A stretch of DNA of 11,964 nt from CAYVQF01 sp964454015 (GTDB lineage: Bacteria > Myxococcota_A > Bradymonadia > UBA4248): the NCBI GenBank assembly GCA_964454015.1, contig CAYVQF010000096.1, positions 1 through 11,964 of the forward strand, read 5' to 3'. The notes beneath the pieces were generated by a model. The model made no database searches. It had not been told where the DNA came from and was given only the letters and a program-made list of their open reading frames with translations. A program made the position numbers and the translations under genes. Positions 6,785 through 11,964 of this stretch are shown here, one piece after another; positions within the stretch are counted from its first letter, which is position 1, and each line of letters opens with the position of its first letter.

Positions 6785-6982
6785 ATGCTGCTGTTAGCCT
6801 TTCTGGTTGGTACTTTCTTGATGTTTTCCATCATGATCAGGAAGAGAGAGATAGTGCCTTTTAAAGTCGTGCGCATTATCTACGGTGGTGTGTGGAGAAC
6901 CTGGTATCGATCTTCGTTCAGGTTGTGTATCGACGCGGTGTTACTGCTTTGTTTGGTGCTGTTTTTCGCGTTCAAAAGATAG
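6785..6982 (+). CDS. Small two-helix membrane protein, 65 aa
   Basis: I recognise no family. The reading frame gives a hydrophobic first helix (about residues 2-18, LLLAFLVGTFLMFSIMI), a basic connector (19-47, with RKRE and several Arg) and a second hydrophobic helix (48-63, LCIDAVLLLCLVLFFAF) ending KR. Both termini would lie on one side of the inner membrane, with the Arg-rich connector probably cytoplasmic. The start is set by GGAGG (6776-6780) four bases before the ATG, the strongest ribosome site in this non-coding stretch. The frame is open for 21 codons further upstream without such a site. Base composition is lower in GC than the upstream run. It stands alone, 879 bp after the previous gene. 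The hydrophobic pattern plus Shine-Dalgarno makes a real gene likely but not certain. Confidence 0.55.
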   Translation: MLLLAFLVGTFLMFSIMIRKREIVPFKVVRIIYGGVWRTWYRSSFRLCIDAVLLLCLVLFFAFKR

Positions 6983-7284
6983 GGCGATTGGCGCGCCGAG
7001 GCTGATGGGTAGTGGCTCGATCTAGGGGGAGCGTCGAATCGACGCAGCCAGCGACGGCGCTCCGAGGCAAAACGCCCTCGGCGGAAAGAGGGTGATCGGC
7101 CCGAGCTTTTTGGCTCGTTGCTCTTTGCGGGCAAGGGGAATTGGGCAGGAATGAGGCCGATGTCGTCTACAGGCCTCTGGCGACTTCCATGCCAGGGATC
7201 GTTCTGATAGTGATGGGCATGACGGAAAATGTCCGTTTCGCGCTGACGACACGGTGCTACTGACCCTGCCACCGGATGGATTCC
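6983..7284. other. Intergenic region with a cluster of hairpins
   Basis: This 302-bp gap has a dense group of dyads. A 15-bp odd palindrome, GCGTCGA/TCGACGC, is at 7031-7045. An enclosing GGAGCG (7028-7033) pairs with CGCTCC (7058-7063). CCGAGG (7062-7067) pairs with CCTCGG (7076-7081) around an 8-nt loop. CGAGC (7102-7106) pairs with GCTCG (7113-7117) around TTTTTG. None is followed by a proper T-run. They could end transcription of the small membrane-protein gene or form a structured leader for the downstream lipoprotein. No gene is supported. Confidence 0.4.
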
Positions 7285-8472
7285 ATGCCACGCTTCAAGA
7301 ATCACGACTGCATTAGGAATGCCCTCGTTTTGTTTGCCCTGTCCCTTGCCCTTGGTGGCTGTCCTGAGCAAGGCCAAGGGCCAAAAGACCCGGATGCCTG
7401 TGAGACCGGTGAGCTTGACTGCCCTTGCAATGGAAACGCCACCTGCAACGCCGGCCTGCAATGCGTCCAAGACGTCTGCCTGCGTCTTGAAGAGCCAACG
7501 GATGTCATCACCTCGGATCTCTTCCAAGACCTCACCGAGGACATTGAAGAGACGGACACCATGGTTGCAGACACTGCCCAAGACATCCCCGTTGAAGCCG
7601 ATGCAGACATCCACGAATCAGATAGGCCACCCCTGCCTGTTGACGTCCGCTGTGGGACCAATGCAGGCGATCATTTCCGCGATAGCCACACGTGGCCAGG
7701 CGCGTTCTGTGCAGCAGAAATCCTCCAAGGCGACCCACCCTCGATGCCTGAACCACGGGCAACCGCCCAATGGTCCTGTGGAGGAGAGCATGGCGGCGCG
7801 AGCCTAGCGTGTAGCGCTACCCGTCTTGACGCTTGCAGCCCTTCTCGGCGTCCACCCCCCGGCTGGACCCAGATTACGAACAATTGTGATCCCCAACACT
7901 TTGCGGAGAGTTGCGTCAAGTGGGGCCCCAAAGGCATTTGGCCCCTTGGATTTCCCGGTGGTTCGGGAAACACGCGCCGACTCGCTAGCGGCTTCGGCCA
8001 GATTCCCCAGTATTTGGCCATCGAAATCCGTACCTTTGAACAACTCGCCGTCGGGCGTGGACGCATTACTATGGAGCACGCCGGATCCTACTTATCCGCT
8101 GCACCCCGACACATCATGACGATTTCTTCCTGCCCAGGCGATTTCAACCAAGACGCCATCATGGCCGATACGGGCTGTTACGGCTCGTTCTCGCCCCTGA
8201 TGCCTTTGCGCTGGCGTGGTCCTGATGCTACGGAAACGACGCCGCCAACCAACTGCGTTCTTCAGCCCAACCGCACCTATTTTTGGAACATCATCCCCAC
8301 CATCTCTCCCCTCGGCACCGCCCCTGACGAGCTGGAAATCGATCCTGTGTGCCTTGAAGGTGTGGGGTGTGGACTCCTTTATAGTCCCGGTTCGCCTTAC
8401 CCAAGCACGGCTGATATTTGGTCTGAGATTTGCGACCCTGACGTCGACTATGGTTGGACCACTTGCCCCTGA
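7285..8472 (+). CDS. Cysteine-rich secreted lipoprotein
   Basis: This 395-residue lipoprotein has a basic N-terminus, a hydrophobic core and a lipobox LGGC with the lipidated Cys at 26. A compact Cys cluster follows (C39, C46, C48, C54, C60, C65). An acidic linker (about 66-118) leads to a module at 123-178 with the spacing CGTNAG...C...G...WSCGG...GG...LACSA. That matches a recurrent bacterial surface module of the form CG.A.G...C..G...W.C.G..GG...C.A. The C-terminal part (about 190-395) carries SSCPGDF (281-287) and CVLQPNRTYFWNI (324-336), a pairing I recall from uncharacterised exported proteins. At least eleven further Cys suggest disulfides, hence a periplasmic or surface location. The ATG at 7285 is preferred because GGATGGA precedes it by 4 nt; the ATG at 7276 lacks a site. 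Unlike the genes to its left, its coding strand is not G-skewed. Function unknown. Confidence 0.8.
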   Translation: MPRFKNHDCIRNALVLFALSLALGGCPEQGQGPKDPDACETGELDCPCNGNATCNAGLQCVQDVCLRLEEPTDVITSDLFQDLTEDIEETDTMVADTAQDIPVEADADIHESDRPPLPVDVRCGTNAGDHFRDSHTWPGAFCAAEILQGDPPSMPEPRATAQWSCGGEHGGASLACSATRLDACSPSRRPPPGWTQITNNCDPQHFAESCVKWGPKGIWPLGFPGGSGNTRRLASGFGQIPQYLAIEIRTFEQLAVGRGRITMEHAGSYLSAAPRHIMTISSCPGDFNQDAIMADTGCYGSFSPLMPLRWRGPDATETTPPTNCVLQPNRTYFWNIIPTISPLGTAPDELEIDPVCLEGVGCGLLYSPGSPYPSTADIWSEICDPDVDYGWTTCP

Positions 8473-8638
8473 GAGCACACGAAAAGGGCAAGGCAGGTGG
8501 GCGATGGGCTAAGGCATGGCGCGTTGAGCCTGTGTAATGATATGGCGCGGCTCATCCCTACTTGGTCGTTGAGAAAGAGCTGGCGCATTGATGCGAAGCT
8601 GTCTACAAGTCGAGGGGTTCCCCCCGGTGTCAGGATAG
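8473..8638. other. Spacer before transposase pseudogene
   Basis: This 166-bp stretch lies between the lipoprotein stop and the first recognisable transposase codons. It may contain decayed N-terminal transposase sequence, since the frame that continues upstream of 8639 hits a stop at 8636-8638. No recognisable residues or inverted repeat could be seen. Confidence 0.4.
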
Positions 8639-9471
8639 TTGTCGCCTCGTCGGCCCGTGCGTGCAGCCCCAGCGGTCCGCAAAGAGGTGCCCGTTCGGAC
8701 GCACGCGGACTGGAAGGAGCCACCGCCAGGGGATATGGAGGTGGACCTTGTCGCGCACTCCGGCGGTAACACAGCCGGCAGCTTCGTTCAGACCCTGGTT
8801 CTGACAGACATAGCCTCTGGCTGGACCGAATGTATCCCAATCCTCACCAAGGATGGTGCATTACTGGCCCATGCCCTAGAGCAGCTTCGACGACGGATGC
8901 CATTTCCGCTTCCAGCCATCGTTCAAGCTTCTGGATAAGACCCAGGTTAGCTCGAAAGTCGCCAAGCGTTATCACTCTCCAGAGACCCCATGTTCGCGCT
9001 CGCTTGGTAACGCCCCGTCTCGACACCAGAGCCCAGCCGCAGCTGCAGAGCGTGTTGGTGACACTGGAACCGCTGCGCCTGCTCGACGAGATCCGTGTCG
9101 TTCAGCGACACATCGCGGGGCGAGCGCGTGGCGAAGTGGTGCACGTGCCCTCGCACCGGGACATGAACCTGGAGAACTTCCTTCGTAGTCTTGAAACTCT
9201 TTGGCGACAGGGCGAGGCACGCCCGACCCACCAGGCGGTATCTCGGCCTGAGCGGCATTGGCGGACAAGGAAGGACCCATTCGAGGATGTATGGCCGAAG
9301 TTCGTGCTATGGTTGAATGCTTCCCCGGAGCAAACGGCTACAGAATTGATGCTCCGACTTCAGCAGGAGCGCCCGGGGGAACTCGAGTCCGGCCAGCTTA
9401 GAACCCTCCAGCGACGGGTACGGCTGTGGCGCAGAGCGGCTGCGCAACGTCTTCTATTCGGTGGAGACTGA
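8639..9471 (+). pseudogene. Degenerate ISNCY/IS481-like integrase-type transposase
   Basis: Transposase sequence is spread over three plus-strand frames. Frame one (8639 to ~8910) gives VPVRTHADW...PPPGDMEVDLVAHSGGNTAGSF...LVLTDIASGWTE...RRMPFPL, the start of an rve/DDE core with its first catalytic Asp (in MEVDLVAH). From 8910 the text switches to FQPSFKLLDKTQVSSKVAKRY, which in intact relatives lies well downstream. The block with the second Asp (DNG) and the catalytic Glu has therefore been deleted. About 9035-9050 another shift leads to LEPLRLLDEI, then FLRSLETLWRQGEARPTH, WRTRKDPFEDVWP and GQLRTLQRRVRLWRR, the normal C-terminus, ending at TGA 9471. The N-terminal helix-turn-helix region is not found. 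With catalytic residues lost and two frame changes it cannot transpose. Family placement rests on recalled similarity. Confidence 0.75.
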
Positions 9472-9525
9472 CGACTTCAGGTGCTACGGCATGCGGGACT
9501 GGGTTGGATTTGGATGACGCATCCA

Positions 9526-9550
9526 GGTAAGATTGTGAAATGAGGCAACA
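9526..9550 (+). repeat. Presumed terminal-region motif of the dead ISNCY-like element
   Basis: Fifty-five bases after the pseudogene stop lies GGTAAGATTGTGAAA followed by TGAGGCAACA. I recall this motif, often repeated, at the downstream ends of this transposase group. Only one copy is present, and no inverted partner was found on the left side, consistent with a truncated element. A 12-bp perfect palindrome, CAATTATAATTG, follows at 9558-9569. Confidence 0.35.
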
Positions 9551-9576
9551 CGAGCGGCAATTATAATTGACGCCAG

Positions 9577-9738
9577 TCACACGGCCCCCAAACCACCCTG
9601 CGCAACGGCTTGCGTGCGCCCACTCAGCTCGTAACGAACTTTATGCGAACCCAGCCGGGTAGCCGAAGCTGGCTGGCGTTGCCGGCGTTCAACTCTGCGC
9701 TTCTCTTTTTCCAGTTTTTGTCGTACCTTCTTTTTCAC
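9577..9738 (-). pseudogene. N-terminal fragment of an IS1380-family transposase
   Basis: This is a 53-codon fragment. It starts at GTG 9738 behind AAAGGAG (8-nt spacing) and reads as a Lys/Arg-rich stretch (KKKVRQKLEKEKRRVERRQRQ) followed by HKVRYELSGRTQAVAQGGLGAV. That is the N-terminal pattern of one IS1380 transposase group (basic leader, then a 'hYEl..R..ai..GGiGa' block leading into the main fold). It stops right after GAV, where full-length relatives (about 450-550 residues) continue, so all of the DDE domain is missing. The break falls close to the end of the ISNCY-like remnant, suggesting that one element or a deletion truncated the other. Frame and ribosome site are intact, so a short basic peptide could still be made. 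Family assignment is by recalled pattern. Confidence 0.6.
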
Positions 9739-9801
9739 CTGAAAAGCTCCTTTGGTGCGTACACCGGTTGTCTGCAAACACAAGTGTACCGGGCTTTTCA
9801 G
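9739..9801 (-). promoter_or_regulatory. Leader hairpin over the transposase ribosome site
   Basis: CTGAAAAGC (9739-9747) pairs perfectly with GCTTTTCAG (9793-9801), and inside it GTACAC (9759-9764) pairs with GTGTAC (9784-9789). Read on the minus strand the 3' arm of the outer stem abuts the GTG start codon and includes the end of the AAAGGAG ribosome site. In a long read-through transcript the hairpin could hide the initiation region, as in other insertion sequences that block translation from outside transcripts. No sigma70 promoter within it is obvious. Confidence 0.5.
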
Positions 9802-9814
9802 GTATTTTCTCCCT

Positions 9815-9844
9815 GCGGGCTAAGGGAAATGTGCTAGATCGAGG
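9815..9844. repeat. Presumed IS1380 terminal repeat, copy 1
   Basis: This 30-bp sequence (GCGGGCTAAGGG ... GCTAGATCGAGG) is repeated at 9993-10022 with 27 of 30 identities. It sits 77 bp upstream of the transposase GTG on the minus strand, where the element's left terminus should be. Read on that strand it begins CCTCGATCTAGC, consistent with IS1380-type ends that start with CC. Homology with copy 2 extends 5 bp further left with one mismatch (9810-9814). Confidence 0.6.
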
Positions 9845-9992
9845 ATATCGAGGTGTAGCGCATAACTCCAGAGGGTTGACAGGCTGTCGCAACCATGATC
9901 AACTTGGACTATGAGTACCAGCATAGAAATGTGCGTCGTGGGCGCCAACGCAGTTATTTCTTTTGCCGCCGTCTCCGCAGGACTGGGTCCCC

Positions 9993-10022
9993 GCGGGCCA
10001 AGGGGAATTTGCTAGATCGAGG
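9993..10022. repeat. Presumed IS1380 terminal repeat, copy 2 (solo end)
   Basis: This second copy is in the same orientation, 178 bp from the first (start to start), with three substitutions. The sequence to its left (inside a presumed element) does not resemble the interior next to copy 1. It therefore looks like a solo end left by a deletion or a related element, not the inverted partner of copy 1. The FGE-like gene starts 115 bp to its right. Confidence 0.55.
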
Positions 10023-10137
10023 TTAGACCCTGAGATGAGTCGAGCGGGAAGATGGTTGGACGGCAACCCATTACGGTCCAGACAGACCACCGAACAACAG
10101 CATGCAGCCGTCGCTAGTTGTGTGGATGAAGTAAGTG

Positions 10138-11247
10138 ATGCAACAAAATAAATTTCCACTCATTTTACGTTGTGGTCATGTGCTTGAAACAATAGATGAC
10201 CTGATTAACTTTGCGCTACAGAATCCAAACAGAATAAAGGGTGAAAGTAGAGCAATTTCAATTTGGATAAAGAGCTTTGGCTATAATGATGAAGAACGGC
10301 TGGAGATTGAAAAGAAAGTACAATTTGCGGCTCTTGGTGTGCGACCTCATGAAATCAGTCGCGATATGCTCGACGACATCACGGCAGTCCCCAAGCACAG
10401 ATACACAATATTACAAAGTGATAGTCCACCTCAAATGGCTAAAATGGGTGACAGATGGTTCAATCCTATTGACCAAAGCGAGATGGTGTATGTACCAGCG
10501 GGTAAGTTTTTGAGAGGAAACCATCAAAAAATCTTAATGGAAGTTCTTCCGAGGCTAGGGGTACCTCAAGACAAAATTAACATATTTTTCGATGAGTCGC
10601 CTGAAGAGTTGATATATCTAGATGGTTTTTGGATTGATCGTTATGCGATAACCAATAGACAATATGCTCTCTTTCTAGAAGAAACAGGCGCTTTACACGA
10701 ATGTAAAAACGAGGCCGAAAGATATAGATGTTCTCGAATAATTAAACATGGAAATCATAAAGGAGCAGAATTCCCCATTCATAACATTACATGGTTTGAG
10801 GCTGAACGTTATTGCAGGTGGGCAGGTAAAACACTGCCTACAGAAGCTCAATGGGAGAAAGCTGCTAGAGGAGGGGTGGATAACAGAATGTTCCCGTGGG
10901 GAAATCAATTGGATTTTCAAAGAATGAATACAATAGAAACATCACTTCCTTTTCCTGACGGCGTAGTAGTCAATCAAAACGAGTTAAATGTAAGTCTCTA
11001 TGCGTGCATTCAAATGTCGGGGAATGTTGGCGAATGGTGCCTAGATGATTATGATGCAGAATTTTATTCTGCATCGCTACACAACAACCCTATATGTTTA
11101 AGGGGCAAAAGGAGTGAATATGATAAAGTCATCAGAGGTGGAAGCACTGTTAGACCAGTCGCATACGCTCGTTGTTCTAGTCGTGACTACGGTTCACCTG
11201 GAAAAGAACTCGAATTTGTCGGCTTTCGAGCTGTCTGCTTGATATAG
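10138..11247 (+). CDS. FGE/SUMF1-like domain protein with unrecognised N-terminal domain
   Basis: This 369-residue protein is AT-rich, unlike everything to its left. Residues ~115-368 form a formylglycine-generating-enzyme (SUMF1/FGE-sulfatase) domain: MVYVPAGKFLRGN (116-128), DGFWIDRYAITNRQYALF (162-179), WFEAERYCRWAGKTLPTEAQW (219-239), MSGNVGEW (293-300), RGGS (333-336) and a final GFRAVC. In true FGE two cysteines bind copper and oxidise the target Cys. Here C346 matches the second, but the first position, five residues earlier, is V341. Formylglycine synthesis is thus unlikely; a binding, scaffold or EgtB/PvdO-like role is possible. Residues 1-110 (from FPLILRCGHVLETIDDL to RYTIL) match nothing I know. 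No signal peptide, so probably cytoplasmic. GTG 10135 precedes the ATG and the ribosome site is poor. Flanking IS1380 remnants suggest transferred cargo. Confidence 0.85.
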   Translation: MQQNKFPLILRCGHVLETIDDLINFALQNPNRIKGESRAISIWIKSFGYNDEERLEIEKKVQFAALGVRPHEISRDMLDDITAVPKHRYTILQSDSPPQMAKMGDRWFNPIDQSEMVYVPAGKFLRGNHQKILMEVLPRLGVPQDKINIFFDESPEELIYLDGFWIDRYAITNRQYALFLEETGALHECKNEAERYRCSRIIKHGNHKGAEFPIHNITWFEAERYCRWAGKTLPTEAQWEKAARGGVDNRMFPWGNQLDFQRMNTIETSLPFPDGVVVNQNELNVSLYACIQMSGNVGEWCLDDYDAEFYSASLHNNPICLRGKRSEYDKVIRGGSTVRPVAYARCSSRDYGSPGKELEFVGFRAVCLI

Positions 11248-11471
11248 AACCAAATTGGTTTTGCTGCAAGCATCCTCGGAATAGCGCTAGCGTCAAGTTG
11301 ACACAGCTAGCTAGGACATCTCAGAGCTAAACGCCCAAACCAGGCAATGGGCTACCGCCCGAATCAAATTCGGTAGTTGTTGGCCAGTTTTCGAAATTTC
11401 ATGGGCGCTCTCAGTGGGGCGCTCCCGGGTTAACAGGCCCAAAGGCGAGCAGGATTGCTGGCCCCGAGCAG
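11248..11471. other. Intergenic region downstream of the FGE-like gene
   Basis: Directly after the stop, AACC (11248-11251) and GGTT (11257-11260) followed by TT form a very weak terminator-like dyad. CCTCGGAATAGCG at 11274-11286 matches 9 of 13 bases of the IS-end start CCTCGATCTAGCA and faces the right way for the left edge of the element whose transposase ends at 11478. Nested dyads follow: GCTAG (11286-11290) / CTAGC (11307-11311), with GTCAA/TTGAC inside (11292-11302). CTACCG (11352-11357) pairs with CGGTAG (11371-11376). No gene is seen. Confidence 0.35.
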
Positions 11472-11498
11472 CGCCTCTTAGAGGTTGTCTAAGAGGCG
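11472..11498. terminator. Perfect 11-bp hairpin overlapping a transposase stop codon
   Basis: CGCCTCTTAGA (11472-11482) pairs without mismatch with TCTAAGAGGCG (11488-11498) around the loop GGTTG. Read on the minus strand the stop codon of the IS1380-family fragment (11478-11480) lies inside the 3' arm. No T-run follows on either strand, so intrinsic termination is uncertain. It may instead stall transcription or translation, or protect RNA ends. Confidence 0.45.
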
Positions 11499-11612
11499 AA
11501 AGAATACCGGGAGGTGTGGCTTGTAGGCCAGCAGGCGCCAGAGTCGGAGTCGCGCACGATGGCTGATCTGCGCGGGGACATTGATGACGTTGTTCAGAAA
11601 GGTCAGGAGTTC
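11478..11612 (-). pseudogene. C-terminal fragment of an IS1380-family transposase
   Basis: About 44 codons are recognisable: MELLTFLNNVINVPAQISHRARLRLW followed by RLLAYKPHLPVFFRLLDNL and stop. This fits the end of one IS1380 transposase group, where 'M.f..FLn..i.iPaqI...gR....RLL.....l..ff' closes the protein. The frame remains open to 11729, but residues beyond ~11612 do not look like transposase, and a stop lies at 11742-11744. The DDE core is absent. It cannot be the other half of the fragment at 9577-9738: both read on the minus strand, yet the C-terminal piece lies upstream of the N-terminal one. Two separate element copies are therefore represented. Assignment rests on recalled pattern. 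Confidence 0.5.
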
Positions 11613-11964
11613 CATTGAAGATGCATTGTTCATATGCCAAGTCATGCAGTCAAGGGGAGCCTTTGAAAGTCTGTAGACGCGAACCAATTCGCTTATTTGG
11701 ATGGCTGAGGAGCAGATTGGGCCTCGCACTTTGCCTCTGGCTCAAGCCGCCGACTTTTTGGAGAAATGCGGCTCAGCATCTTGCCGCTGGTAAGTCTATG
11801 GGCGCATGGACGGCGCCGCGGCCGTGGCGGGAGGTACGTGAGGGAGTCGAGGGTGATGCGACGCACGATGAGGACTCTTTCACTAGAATGGGCAGCTTCG
11901 GTTCAGCCCCTGTACCGGTCCAGTTGCAACGAGACTCCATTTCGCTCCATAATGCGGAGCAGCA
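11613..11964. other. Unassigned right end
   Basis: Short frames are open on both strands (for instance MAEEQIGPRTLPLAQ from 11701 on plus, 30 codons), but none has family resemblance or a good ribosome site. The plus strand becomes G-rich again from about 11800. The stretch could be further eroded transposon sequence or the edge of a feature outside the window. Confidence 0.4.

Noticed and set aside
6866..6893. GTGCGCATTATC inside the small membrane-protein gene as a dif arm
   Set aside because: Only the left arm resembles dif. The expected right arm after a 6-bp spacer is GC-rich and unrelated, and the site is within a reading frame.
6880..7661. Minus-strand frames opposite the second lipoprotein start
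   Set aside because: They are mirror frames of a gene with a clear lipobox. Products are low-complexity and start without a ribosome site.
9895..10026. 43-codon plus-strand frame starting MINLDYEYQ
   Set aside because: It has no ribosome site and its last third is made of the repeat at 9993-10022, so it is a chance frame running into an element end.
9963..10151. 62-codon plus-strand frame before the FGE-like gene
   Set aside because: It overlaps the FGE-like start in another frame, crosses the repeat, and has no motif or ribosome site.
11100..11250. Diversity-generating retroelement variable region at the end of the FGE-like gene
   Set aside because: FGE-like folds are common retroelement targets, but no template repeat and no reverse transcriptase frame are present in the remaining 700 bp or elsewhere in the window.
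9577..11729. A single IS1380 element interrupted by the FGE-like gene
   Set aside because: Both transposase fragments read on the minus strand, but the C-terminal piece lies to the right of the N-terminal piece, the wrong order for one interrupted gene.

Overview
The window reads as chromosomal DNA of a high-GC Gram-negative bacterium. Two secreted lipoproteins have long acidic linkers and Cys/Asp-rich modules (one with DNDGDG-type repeats), a style common in Myxococcota and related 'deltaproteobacterial' lineages. That placement is an inference; no rRNA or marker gene is present to confirm it.

Layout. Bases 1-389 are intergenic and hold two copies of a 48-bp hairpin-bearing repeat plus two overlapping REP-like hairpins. 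A minus-strand lipoprotein gene (390-1835) with three Asp/Cys metal-binding-like repeats and a glutaminase-amidotransferase-like domain is divergent from a plus-strand run at 2173-5905. That run encodes a Gre-type transcription factor, a MoaA-like radical SAM protein translationally coupled (ATGA overlap) to a P-loop kinase-like protein, an HSL-family alpha/beta hydrolase and a small conserved hypothetical protein. The radical SAM/kinase pair is the best candidate for an uncharacterised small-molecule or nucleotide-modifying system.

From 5906 to 7284 coding density is low. The stretch holds a 28-bp dif-like site (6445-6472), a 65-aa two-helix membrane protein with a strong Shine-Dalgarno sequence, and a cluster of hairpins. 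The plus strand is strongly G-rich to the left of this stretch, whichever strand is coding, and balanced in the next gene (a second lipoprotein, 7285-8472). A skew change beside a dif-like site raises the possibility of a replication-terminus region.

From 8473 to the end the window is a graveyard of mobile elements. It contains an ISNCY/IS481-like transposase pseudogene spread over three frames with an internal deletion, the first 53 codons of an IS1380-family transposase, two copies of a presumed IS1380 terminal repeat, and the last ~44 codons of an IS1380-family transposase. Between the IS1380 remnants lies an AT-rich, clearly foreign gene (10138-11247). It encodes a formylglycine-generating-enzyme-like (SUMF1/FGE) domain behind an unrecognised N-terminal domain, and looks like cargo brought in with IS elements. 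No tRNA, rRNA or CRISPR array was seen.
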